A DNA stretch of 8,128 nucleotides from Verrucomicrobiota bacterium (GCA_027297085.1 JAPUIL010000666.1:1-8128); one strand, 5' to 3'. Positions 1 to 7,086 are shown, counted from the stretch's first letter. Notes: a model not told the origin generated them from the letters alone. Translations and numbers: made by a program.

Positions 1-1
1 G

Positions 2-1843
2 GTGCCTTCGTTCATAGTAGATGCTTTGCCGGGTTGGCGACAGCATTTCGATATTCGAATGGACAAGGCCATGGAAGCGCGGGCACAAGCCATCCATGAG
101 GTGGATCTGGAAGTGGTTGCAGAATCGGCTGATGCGAAGCGGGCTTCCCTGGATTGGAAATTTTCTGTGGGTGGTAATTCTCTGGATGACCGCGATGGTC
201 AAGCACTTTTTAAACGCGGCAAGACCCTGCATTTTATCCGCAATATTGGAATCGTTCGGATTGGAGAAAAACAGGGCAGGATCATTCGCGAGTATAAGGA
301 AGTCCAAAGCACACTGACCGGACACGATATTCCTCGTTATCTCCTCCTGTCGCTTTTTGGCAAAGATCGCTTAAAAGTATCGCTCTCGAAAGAACTCAAA
401 AAATGGCATAAAGACCTCAAGGTTTCTGGGAAAGCCAATGGGTTGAAATTACCGAATTTTTTGCGCGACTACCAGCGCTACGGTGTGAGGTGGTTTTCTC
501 ATCTTGGAAATGTCGGTTGCCATGGCCTTCTCGCTGATGAAATGGGTCTGGGAAAAACCGTTCAGGTTGCCTGCCTCATGCAGCAGGGTAAACTTGATGA
601 TAAACCACATCTAATAGTCTGCCCGGCCAGTGTGGTGCCCGTTTGGCAGTCCGAGTTTGACCACTGGTTTCCAGGTACCGAAATGGAAGTTCTAAGAAGT
701 GGTAATAACTTTGCGGAGAAAAAGGAGCCTACGATCTGGCTCGCCAGTTATACCCAATTGCGCCGGCACAAACACCTGCTCAATGAAGTAGATTTCGGCT
801 ATGTGGTGCTCGATGAAGCTCAATCTATCAAAAACCCCGATACCAAAGTAAGTCAGGCGTGTTACTCTGTTTCCGCTGAACACCGTATTGCGTTAACCGG
901 CACTCCCTTGGAAAATAAGAACCAGGATTTGTGGTCAATTTTTCGTTTCCTCATGCCAGGGCTCCTGGGTGGTAAGAAGGCATTCCAGGACAACCTGGAT
1001 AAAGACCCGGCCACCTTCCTGCCGAGACTAATCAAACAGATCGCGCCTTTTGTTCTTAGGCGCACAAAAAAGGAAGTGGCCAGGGAACTTCCCGATAAAG
1101 TTGAAACGGTTCTACTTTGCCCCATGACTGATGTTCAGCGACACGAATATGCGCGGTTGACCTCCGAGGGCATTCAGGACCTCGGCAACGACATAGATAC
1201 CATCGTAAAGAACAAAAACTTCAATTTGCTTACACTGCTCACTCGCCTGCGTCAGGTGGCTTGCGATCCTGACCTGCTTCCCTGGGGAAAGCATCCATTC
1301 GAGGATAGCGGTAAGATAAACATTCTTATCGAGCGGTTGAACGATGTCCTGTCCAGCGGTCACAAGGTTGTAATATTTAGCCAGTTTGTTTCTTTCCTTG
1401 ATCGCATTCGTGCAGCCATCCGGCTCAAACTTCCCGATTATCCGGTTTTCGAGTTGAGAGGCAGCACTACCAACCGCGTCAAACCCGTGGCTGGATTTCA
1501 GGACAGTCCGGGTGCTGGCCTTATGCTCGTCAGCCTCAAAGCAGGTGGGACAGGCATCACTTTGCATGCAGCAGATTACGTTTTCCTTATGGATCCTTGG
1601 TGGAATCCTGCTGTGGAAGACCAGGCGATCGACCGTGTGCACCGTATAGGCCAGGATAAAACGGTCTTTGTTTATCGTCTTGTTACTCAGGGCACCATTG
1701 AGGAACGCATAATGGATTTGAAAGCTTCCAAGCGCAACCTCTTCGATCAGGTGATTGGTAACCTGACTGAGATGACCGACTTCAAATCTTACTTCCAGAA
1801 ATTGAGCGATCTCATTGTGTTGAACTTACCGAAGGACAATTAA
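2..1843 (+). CDS. SNF2-family DEAD/DEAH-box ATPase (helicase-like), 5' end missing
   Basis: This is the C-terminal part of a bacterial SNF2/SWI2-type superfamily 2 ATPase, a double-stranded DNA translocase that remodels protein-DNA or RNA polymerase complexes. The frame is open to the left edge, so the GTG at position 2 is probably an internal valine and the gene starts upstream. Numbering from that codon, residues 154-165 (LRDYQRYGVRWF) form the Q-motif-like entry. Walker A/motif I is DEMGLGKT at 179-186, motif II is DEAQ at 271-274 and motif III is LTGTPLEN at 298-305. In the second RecA lobe, motif V is SLKAGGTGIT at 511-520, followed by DPWWNP from 531 and motif VI QAIDRVHRIGQ at 541-551 with its two arginines. 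All catalytic motifs are intact. The first 150 or so residues fit the region before the helicase core of bacterial SNF2 proteins; any N-terminal SWIM zinc finger would lie outside the window. The cellular target is unknown. The gene converges on the lipoprotein gene, and I see no clear terminator directly after its TAA. Confidence 0.95.
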   Translation: MPSFIVDALPGWRQHFDIRMDKAMEARAQAIHEVDLEVVAESADAKRASLDWKFSVGGNSLDDRDGQALFKRGKTLHFIRNIGIVRIGEKQGRIIREYKEVQSTLTGHDIPRYLLLSLFGKDRLKVSLSKELKKWHKDLKVSGKANGLKLPNFLRDYQRYGVRWFSHLGNVGCHGLLADEMGLGKTVQVACLMQQGKLDDKPHLIVCPASVVPVWQSEFDHWFPGTEMEVLRSGNNFAEKKEPTIWLASYTQLRRHKHLLNEVDFGYVVLDEAQSIKNPDTKVSQACYSVSAEHRIALTGTPLENKNQDLWSIFRFLMPGLLGGKKAFQDNLDKDPATFLPRLIKQIAPFVLRRTKKEVARELPDKVETVLLCPMTDVQRHEYARLTSEGIQDLGNDIDTIVKNKNFNLLTLLTRLRQVACDPDLLPWGKHPFEDSGKINILIERLNDVLSSGHKVVIFSQFVSFLDRIRAAIRLKLPDYPVFELRGSTTNRVKPVAGFQDSPGAGLMLVSLKAGGTGITLHAADYVFLMDPWWNPAVEDQAIDRVHRIGQDKTVFVYRLVTQGTIEERIMDLKASKRNLFDQVIGNLTEMTDFKSYFQKLSDLIVLNLPKDN

Positions 1844-1936
1844 GTTTCGAATCTGAGTTACCCTCGGCGTTCTGAAACAGTTAGGTTTATTTTCACACAA
1901 GTAAGGTCGAGCCTTCCTGCCAGCTTCGCGTGTTGT

Positions 1937-2181
1937 CTAATCCGTATCGAAATTTTGAATATACACAACGAAACGCTTTTTCACAGCGAACAGAATATCT
2001 TCCAGAACCCATTGATCCTCATGGGTCAATAGGCGGTCGATGTAACCCGCCTTGCCTGTAAATCCGTTTCAGATATGAATCCCGCTATATCAAAGAAAAA
2101 TCCAGAAGACACCGAAGCCTGTCTTGAACTTGTTATTCCCCGTGGTCTCTGCCACAGGGTCTTGATTACCTCTTCATTGCA
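1937..2181 (-). pseudogene. Possible frameshifted remnant of a coding sequence, unidentified
   Basis: Two minus-strand frames follow each other with a short overlap. The first is open from just after a TAA (2182-2184) to a TGA at 2028-2026, about 51 codons ending ...FISETDLQARRVTSTAY. The second is open from 2068 to a TAG at 1939-1937, 43 codons. It reads like genuine protein, with residues such as YIDRLLTHEDQWVLEDILF and then a basic, valine-rich tail. A single frameshift near the LQ of the first frame (around 2055) would join them into one C-terminal segment of roughly 80-90 residues. Neither frame has an ATG, so if coding, this is the eroded end of a gene. I do not recognise a family. The alternative is chance open frames in spacer DNA, or a dispersed repeat that happens to be open. 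Confidence 0.25.
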
Positions 2182-2262
2182 TTATTTAGAGCGTAATGGC
2201 GACCACGCGTCCAACCTCACATAATGAGTTGTCTGCATGGTAAGTGGCGATGACGACTTACG

Positions 2263-2302
2263 CCGATCGCCCGAATTCAAGCAATTCGAGACGAAGGATC
2301 GG
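2263..2302. terminator. Nested inverted repeat, possible bidirectional terminator
   Basis: Outer arms CCGATC (2263-2268) and GATCGG (2297-2302) enclose inner arms CGAATT (2272-2277) and AATTCG (2283-2288) around a 5-nt loop. It sits 38 bp beyond the stop of the minus-strand lipoprotein gene and between two convergent genes, where a shared terminator would be expected. There is no clean T-tract on either side and the interior loop is asymmetric, so intrinsic termination is only a guess. Confidence 0.25.
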
Positions 2303-2339
2303 GAGCTTTAGCCCGGAATTTTGGACCTTACAGACTCTG

Positions 2340-2855
2340 TCAGTTACCCCGGATTTCGTTGATTTCCTGCTCAGCCGCTAAGCGTCTTTGTTCGTAGCTT
2401 TCGATGGCCTTCGCTTTTGCCAAAGCTTCCTCTTGCTCTTTGCGCAGGCGTGCCAGTTCCGCCTCGGCCGCTTCAGCCCTTTGTTTGGCAGCGAGAACTT
2501 CTGAGGATTCAGTTTGGTTGCCGGTATTAATCATGCGTTGCCGCCTCACGTCGGCTTCAGCTTTAGCTTGTTTGGCCTGGGCAATTTCTAGCTCGGTTTC
2601 GTAGTACTGTCTCTCTGCGTACTGCCGGTCTTTTTCATCTCCAATCGCGTGACCGATCATCGCTCCAGCTACCGCGCCAACGGCAGCACCGGCTCCTCGT
2701 TCACCACTTTGGTGGCCAACTATTGCCCCTATTACGGCTCCTGTAGCCGCACCCCATGTGGCCCCATCCTGTGCTTGGGGCCCGCTTTCGCATCCGGAGA
2801 ATGAAACCAGGGTGATACTTCCAATTATTAGTAGACTGATAAGTTTTGTTTTCAT
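2340..2855 (-). CDS. Predicted lipoprotein with glycine-zipper domain and coiled coil
   Basis: This 171-residue envelope protein starts with a lysine-containing n-region and a hydrophobic stretch (5-19), followed by a lipobox-like FSGC with the acylated cysteine at 22. Phe at -3 is less common than Leu, so lipidation is likely but not certain. Residues 31-72 form a glycine zipper: GxxxG steps at 35-39-43-47 and again at 56-60-64-68-72, the pattern of 17-kDa-antigen/YMGG-type glycine-zipper proteins that pack against or insert in the outer membrane. From about 78 to 168 the sequence is rich in Ala, Glu, Lys, Arg and Gln with few helix breakers, predicting a long coiled coil that would extend into the periplasm. 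The ATG at 2855 is the only start giving a complete signal peptide; there is no Shine-Dalgarno sequence before it. The gene lies 103 bp downstream of the GAP1-N gene on the same strand, so read-through is possible. Its exact role is unknown; a structural envelope protein is most likely. Confidence 0.85.
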   Translation of the reverse strand: MKTKLISLLIIGSITLVSFSGCESGPQAQDGATWGAATGAVIGAIVGHQSGERGAGAAVGAVAGAMIGHAIGDEKDRQYAERQYYETELEIAQAKQAKAEADVRRQRMINTGNQTESSEVLAAKQRAEAAEAELARLRKEQEEALAKAKAIESYEQRRLAAEQEINEIRGN

Positions 2856-2958
2856 GTAAGAGGTTTTGGATTACATATAGAAAACCCCGCTGCTCCTCCC
2901 TGGTTGCAGGTGAATTTAAATTTTTTGCGCTTGTTGTGGCTGCCAACGGCTGAATGCC

Positions 2959-3594
2959 TCAGAAAACGAGTATCAAGATTACTACAACTAATAGTACACT
3001 TAATAACATCCACCAGGCATTGGATTTTCGCCTCCGTTTGCCATAGTAGTATATGCCTCTACGCCGTCGTGGTGCCGGCCTTTCTGGTTGAGGACCTGTA
3101 TTCAGGTTGAACTTCGCCGTTTTATCACTGTGATCAGTCCTTTCGGGTCGGGAAGGTGTTACGCTTCTTCCCCCGTTTCCTTGTCCAGACAAGTCAGCCA
3201 GGTTAATCTCCTCCGCTTGGCCAAATGTTTTGGGTAGGTCGGGCAGAGTTGTTACCCAGTTCGTAAAATGCTGCAATAAGGTGTTCGGATCAATGTTGTC
3301 CGGCAAGGCTTCGGCCCGCTCGGCGATAATGTGGGTGATTCCACTCAGCCGGCCTGTGTAATCTTTTATCCCAGTTGTTTGCTGCGTAAAGAGGTGCCAT
3401 TCGATATCTCCGGTTTGACGGATTTCATGCCGGGGATGAAGTTGCTCGCCCTCCTCCGGAAATACGCTGGTTTCCTGTTCTAGCTGACGAATTAAAGATT
3501 GTGGCAGATCTGTGTGTCCGGCTACCAGGCAGTATCCGCTGCGTCCGGGTTGTAGTCCGTGAGGCACACTGCCGAAAATCAGCTGCTTTGCCAT
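2959..3594 (-). CDS. GAP1-N-type (GTPase-associated) protein with C-terminal membrane anchor
   Basis: This 211-residue protein opens with QLIFGSVPHGLQPGRSGYC (4-22) and continues to IKDYTGRLSGITHII (76-90). That is the signature I know from the N-terminal domain of GTPase-associated protein 1 (GAP1-N), whose usual form is QL-(I/V)-x-T/G-S-x-P-R-G-L-x-P-G-x-S/R-G-(Y/F)-C and DYTGR. These proteins are encoded beside P-loop GTPases in predicted NTP-dependent conflict or signalling systems. The domain spans roughly 1-125. A polar linker rich in Pro, Gly, Ser and Asn follows (130-172), then an Arg/Lys-rich patch (176-190) and one hydrophobic helix (194-211) ending at the last residue. This makes a tail-anchored, N-in topology likely, with the GAP1-N domain in the cytoplasm. 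Known relatives are usually much longer, so this is a minimal version. Its start overlaps the end of the GTPase gene by 16 bp, pointing to translational coupling; a weak AGCAGG lies just upstream. The biochemical activity of GAP1-N is not established, so function is inferred from family and context. Confidence 0.8.
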   Translation of the reverse strand: MAKQLIFGSVPHGLQPGRSGYCLVAGHTDLPQSLIRQLEQETSVFPEEGEQLHPRHEIRQTGDIEWHLFTQQTTGIKDYTGRLSGITHIIAERAEALPDNIDPNTLLQHFTNWVTTLPDLPKTFGQAEEINLADLSGQGNGGRSVTPSRPERTDHSDKTAKFNLNTGPQPERPAPRRRRGIYYYGKRRRKSNAWWMLLSVLLVVVILILVF

Positions 3595-5381
3595 GCCTGC
3601 TGTCTTTGGTTATTGAATACAGTGGACCAGCTACTCAACCACCAGAAAACCGGTACCTCTACTCCCTTTGGTTTTATCTTTTTGGGGATGGGACTCAGCT
3701 CACCGGTTTTTATGCGTCGTGGAGAATGGCCGAAAGAGGTTGAGGCGAAATAGACTACCTTTTCAGAAATCGATTCCGCTCGGGCAACAAGCGCCGGAAT
3801 ACGCTCAAGGAGACCTTCTCGCAAGATGCGTGAGTTTTCCTCCACTACTAGTGAGTTGAAGTGTCGACCGTTCCAGGGATCCTTTTGCTGGGTGATGGGG
3901 TCCCAATCTTCAATCATATCCATCTTGCCCAATATGAAGGCCAGAGGAGTGTTCAGTTTTCCTAGCGGGGGAAGTTGATGAAGCACCCGTATCCGGTTTT
4001 CCAGTTCAGCCAATAAAAGCTCTTGGTTTTCGGTAGGATAGCGCCGGCTTAGTTGCGGATCCTTGGAAGACTTCAAGTGTTTCCGGAAGGTGGCGTCCTT
4101 GGACGGGTCAAATAGGAAACACCAGAGATGAGCATGGGCCAAGTGATGAGTGACCGGATTGGCGGTACCGTCGGAGCCGGGTTGAAAATGTTCTCCCGCG
4201 TTGTCGTAGAAAGTCAGGCTCTGCGACTGGTGGTCCCCGCCTTCAAGTATGTAGGTAAACGGTCTGGGTAATTGGGTGGGACGGCCGTTGAGTTTCACTT
4301 TCGAATAGAGATGACCATCCAAGCTGGTCTTGGCCAGGCAAGCCTCTGCCGCAAATTGGGCACTGAATAAACGATGGCGCATACTATTCAGAGGGGCATT
4401 GGCAGTAGGGTCGGCGTCCTTCCAGTTAAATCCCCAATTATTGAAGGCTTTCTTCTGTAGTTCATCCGTCAATACTGACAAATAGTAGCTTTTCCCTGCT
4501 CCCGGAGATCCCAGGATGGAAATAAACGCCTGGGAAATATCACTCATGCCGTGCGGAACCTTAAGGCGGCATTGTGGGCATGCCTGTTCAAGGCAGGGAG
4601 TTCCGGTTGCATCCAGGGGTACGCCTTGGTCGTTGAAAGCGTCGGCCTCGAAACGCAGCATTTCATCCGAGCCCAGCAGGGGGTCACCACGCAAGGTCTC
4701 GTGTGTGGCGATGGTTAGAAGGTCGCCAGCTAAAAACGGACTCCAGCAATGTGGGCAACGCGATTCCTGCGCTGTTTCTTGCGGCTTGGCCGGAGAGTAG
4801 GGTTTATGATCTTTGAGCGGGTGTTGCAACAACTCCGACTGTGTTACCGGTGCCGGCAATTCCATGTCTATGATCTGACTGACATGAAATCCCTTTGATG
4901 AACCTTCTGGGTAGTAAATCAAATCGTTCGGGTCCTTTCTCTGAGCTATCAACCATGGCTCGAGTTGTAATTTGTCCAGTGGACCAAAAATTTCACCTGA
5001 GGCCGGCTCAAAGACCAACCACTTGTCCAGATGGATACTCTCTAGCCAGGCTTTCGGTTTGTCAGAGACGCATAGGAGAAACTGTTCATCCCGAATTTGC
5101 AGGGTATATTCCATGCCGATTTCCAGAATGTCGGTGGTCCAAGGTTTCCCGTCGAGAAGCAATGTATCGTCCGGGTCTGTAGGCTCTACCTCCAGCCCAG
5201 TTTTAGTTAGGCGGAAGCTGACCAATTGGGACGGAGGTTTTTGAGTATCAAGATTCCAGGTGTTTACCGTGCCATAGCCAATGGTGAAGCGCTTTTTCCG
5301 AATTATGCGGTGCCTACCGGAGGTTGTGTCAATAACCACCGTTGCTACTGGAAGGAACCATTGTTTCACCTGCTCGATCAT
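3579..5381 (-). CDS. Multidomain P-loop GTPase: FHA-like, GYF-like, zinc-binding and TRAFAC-type GTPase modules
   Basis: A predicted 600-residue cytoplasmic signalling GTPase (numbered from the ATG at 5381). Residues about 20-105 look like an FHA-like beta-sandwich (RFTIGYG, then LLLDGKP), but the usual phosphothreonine-binding residues are not recognisable. Residues 121-175 (W...SGEIFGPL...YYPEGS...F) resemble a GYF_2-type peptide-binding module. A zinc-binding segment follows with CPHC at 209-212 and C263, C268 and C271. The P-loop domain begins at about 285: Walker A GSPGAGKS 291-298, G3-type DNAG 393-396, a hydrophobic strand ending FLFDPSKD, and a G4-like GKMD 485-488, where Gly replaces the usual Asn/Thr. 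A Ser-Thr-Ser stretch near 547-549 may be G5. I recall a similar CPHC-to-Walker-A layout in planctomycete proteins. An open frame continues upstream (ATG at 5501, TTG at 5516), but that extension adds no domain and would leave only about 23 bp to the divergent gene, so I prefer 5381. A GGAGG lies one base before this ATG, unusually close. The gene is the first of a two-gene unit with the GAP1-N gene. Confidence 0.85.
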   Translation of the reverse strand: MIEQVKQWFLPVATVVIDTTSGRHRIIRKKRFTIGYGTVNTWNLDTQKPPSQLVSFRLTKTGLEVEPTDPDDTLLLDGKPWTTDILEIGMEYTLQIRDEQFLLCVSDKPKAWLESIHLDKWLVFEPASGEIFGPLDKLQLEPWLIAQRKDPNDLIYYPEGSSKGFHVSQIIDMELPAPVTQSELLQHPLKDHKPYSPAKPQETAQESRCPHCWSPFLAGDLLTIATHETLRGDPLLGSDEMLRFEADAFNDQGVPLDATGTPCLEQACPQCRLKVPHGMSDISQAFISILGSPGAGKSYYLSVLTDELQKKAFNNWGFNWKDADPTANAPLNSMRHRLFSAQFAAEACLAKTSLDGHLYSKVKLNGRPTQLPRPFTYILEGGDHQSQSLTFYDNAGEHFQPGSDGTANPVTHHLAHAHLWCFLFDPSKDATFRKHLKSSKDPQLSRRYPTENQELLLAELENRIRVLHQLPPLGKLNTPLAFILGKMDMIEDWDPITQQKDPWNGRHFNSLVVEENSRILREGLLERIPALVARAESISEKVVYFASTSFGHSPRRIKTGELSPIPKKIKPKGVEVPVFWWLSSWSTVFNNQRQQAWQSS

Positions 5382-5524
5382 ACCTCCGGACACATAGAAA
5401 AGAGTCCATTTACTACAGTCATTGCCTGGGTGATACAAGACAAACTCCGAAGAGTATTGAGAAAACAATTGAATTCCTCTGTGCGGGTGGTTGGCTTCCA
5501 TGCTTCCTATTTCCAAATCTTTCC
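5382..5524. promoter_or_regulatory. Divergent intergenic region (promoters inferred)
   Basis: These 143 bp separate the chosen starts of the GTPase gene (leftward) and the PLP-enzyme gene (rightward), so both promoters should lie here. On the minus strand, a weak candidate is TTGTAT, a 17-nt spacer and TAGTAA, within about 5404-5432. No good sigma-70 pair is visible for the rightward gene. The overlapping EcoRI- and MfeI-like palindromes near 5468-5476 (CAATTGAATTC) are short and may be chance. The region is open in one frame on each strand, so its real length depends on both start choices. Confidence 0.35.
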
Positions 5525-7021
5525 GTGGATATACCTACCCGCCAGATTCCTTTCGCCACCCCTATACCAGATTTACCGCATGCTATCTCTTGTAGTTTTC
5601 CAATTATGGAGAATGTGATCCGTTACGAAGAGCGGGATCCTGATTTGCATAAGCAACTGAAGATTGCCTATCCGCGGTTCGTGGCCCATCACCGGGTACT
5701 CGAGTGGGAGCAATTTCTACAAACCAAGTTTGACCTGCCAGACAAACAAGTCCACTGCATCTGCTCTACCCAGGCAGCCAAGGACCTGCAGCGTCATGTG
5801 GGCTTTAGTCATGTCAATGTTTTTGCCGACGAAGCATTCGCGGTGGTCGGGGTGGACAAGGACGAAGATGTCGAATTCAAGGCTCGCAAGTTTTTACAGC
5901 ACACTGGTTGTCGCATCTCCTCCCGGCAAGCGGAGGATTTGCTTCTGGGAGCCGGAGTGATTACCGGATCGGATGTAGGCTCTCCTAATCCCGATGCCTA
6001 CGAATCCGTACTGCACAAGCTCACTGAAAAGATAGGTGTCCGAACCAACGAGGATGTTTTTCTGACCAACTCCGGCATGAGCGCGGTCTACGCTGCGTTT
6101 CGAGCTATTCAGGATGTGCAGGCCAAAAAGGACCGCACTCTCTGGATTCAACTTGGATGGATGTACGTTGATACCTATGAGATCCTCAATAAGTTTGCCG
6201 GCGACGACGATAACAAGATCTTTATTCACGATCCCACTGACCTCGATGAGTTGGCTGCCATATTGGCCGACCGCGGTGACAAAGTAGCCGGAATTATTTC
6301 CGAGATGCCCACTAATCCTCTGGTGCAGACCCCCGACGTCGAGCGCCTGCTGGAATTGTCCCGCAAGCACGGTGTGGCCCTGATTGTTGATCCCACTGTT
6401 AGCTCCATTGTCAATGTAGATGCTCTTCCCTTTACCGATGTGTTGGTCACAAGTCTGACAAAATACATTTCGCACGAAGGGGATGTCCTTATGGGCGCGC
6501 TGGCTCTCCAGTCTGAGTCACCCTTCTACGATGAACTCAAGGGGCTGATCGCCGAGCATGTGGAGCCGCCTTATCACCGCGATGTGCAACGTGTGGCCGA
6601 TCAACTGAATAACATCGAGACCATCGCCGAAACAGTGAATGGCAATACCATGAAGCTGGCCGAGTTCTTCCAAGGCCATTCCGGTGTTCGCAATCTGTAT
6701 TGGTCGTATGGAGAGGCTCAGATCGATGCCTACAAAAAAATAGAGAAGGACGCCGACTCCCCCGGCTGCATGATCACCATCGATTTAAAAAAACCCGTGA
6801 CGGAGTTCTACGATCCCTGTCGCATTTCCAAAGGACCCAGTTTCGGCATGGACCTCACTCTCATGAGTCCCTATATGTACATGGCTCACTACGACATGGT
6901 ATCCGAAAAGTCAGGACGTGAAGAACTGCTCTCTTACGGCCTCAACGCCGACCTTATTCGCATTTCCGTCGGCACCGAACCCATCGAGCAAATCATTCAA
7001 GCGTTCGAAGAAGTTTTATAA
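5525..7021 (+). CDS. Cystathionine gamma-synthase-like PLP-dependent enzyme, long form
   Basis: A fold-type I PLP enzyme of the Cys/Met metabolism family, closest in layout to the long fungal-type cystathionine gamma-synthases (STR2/Met-7) that join an activated homoserine to cysteine. It has 498 residues from the GTG at 5525. The N-terminal extension (about 1-120) carries the conserved-looking PIPDLPHAIS, VIRYEERDP and YPRFVAH. The core begins with FLQHTGCRISSRQAED (123-138). The PLP site includes SGMSA at 183-187, Asp289 in LIVDPT (pyridine nitrogen) and Lys313 in SLTKYISHEGD, the predicted Schiff-base lysine. Near the end is LIRISVGTEP, with Arg479 for the substrate carboxylate. The next internal ATG (5606) would remove PIPDLPHAIS, which lies upstream of it, so I prefer the GTG although no Shine-Dalgarno is visible. 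The substrate could be O-acetyl- or O-succinylhomoserine with cysteine or another thiol; sequence alone does not decide. It is divergent from the GTPase gene and probably unrelated in function. A short AAAGC/GCTTT hairpin at 7021-7033 is a weak terminator candidate. Confidence 0.87.
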   Translation: MDIPTRQIPFATPIPDLPHAISCSFPIMENVIRYEERDPDLHKQLKIAYPRFVAHHRVLEWEQFLQTKFDLPDKQVHCICSTQAAKDLQRHVGFSHVNVFADEAFAVVGVDKDEDVEFKARKFLQHTGCRISSRQAEDLLLGAGVITGSDVGSPNPDAYESVLHKLTEKIGVRTNEDVFLTNSGMSAVYAAFRAIQDVQAKKDRTLWIQLGWMYVDTYEILNKFAGDDDNKIFIHDPTDLDELAAILADRGDKVAGIISEMPTNPLVQTPDVERLLELSRKHGVALIVDPTVSSIVNVDALPFTDVLVTSLTKYISHEGDVLMGALALQSESPFYDELKGLIAEHVEPPYHRDVQRVADQLNNIETIAETVNGNTMKLAEFFQGHSGVRNLYWSYGEAQIDAYKKIEKDADSPGCMITIDLKKPVTEFYDPCRISKGPSFGMDLTLMSPYMYMAHYDMVSEKSGREELLSYGLNADLIRISVGTEPIEQIIQAFEEVL

Positions 7022-7064
7022 AAGCCGAGCTTTGATAGCTTTATTTGTCGATTGACTTATCGGG

Positions 7065-7083
7065 TATAACGTAGTGCGTTATA
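7065..7083. promoter_or_regulatory. Palindromic operator/promoter of the toxin-antitoxin module
   Basis: TATAACG (7065-7071) and CGTTATA (7077-7083) are perfect 7-bp inverted arms around 5 nt, ending 3 bp before the antitoxin ATG. The left arm contains TATAAC, a five-of-six match to a -10 box. HigA-type antitoxins usually repress their own operon by binding such a palindrome over the promoter, so this is the expected HigA site. If TATAAC is the -10, transcription would start about 10 nt or less before the ATG, giving a nearly leaderless message. A TTGACT at 7052-7057 is an alternative -35 but is poorly spaced to any good -10. Confidence 0.7.
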
Positions 7084-7086
7084 GCA

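Larger units (their letters stand above)
1844..2339. other. 496-bp gap between two convergent genes
   Basis: No intact gene is convincing here. The minus strand carries two consecutive open frames (1937-2068 and 2026-2181) without an ATG, described separately as a possible gene remnant. The plus strand has a 49-codon ATG frame (2075-2224) without a ribosome binding site, opposite that remnant. Near the right end is a nested inverted repeat (2263-2302). A second short inverted repeat, GTAAGT/ACTTAC, lies just before it within about 2239-2261. I see no tRNA, riboswitch or insertion-sequence ends. Confidence 0.6.

Noticed and set aside
1112..1642. 176-codon open frame on the minus strand
   Set aside because: It lies wholly opposite the intact SNF2 helicase core and resembles no protein; it is a shadow of the real gene.
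2075..2224. 49-codon ATG open frame on the plus strand in the gap
   Set aside because: It has no ribosome binding site and no recognisable motif, and it overlaps the more protein-like minus-strand frames; length alone is not evidence.
5342..5524. Upstream extension of the PLP-enzyme frame to an ATG at 5342
   Set aside because: The extra residues show no conserved pattern and would overlap the GTPase N-terminus; conservation begins near the GTG at 5525.
5894..6475. 193-codon open frame on the minus strand
   Set aside because: It is antisense to the conserved PLP-binding core of the cystathionine gamma-synthase-like gene, with no recognisable domain.
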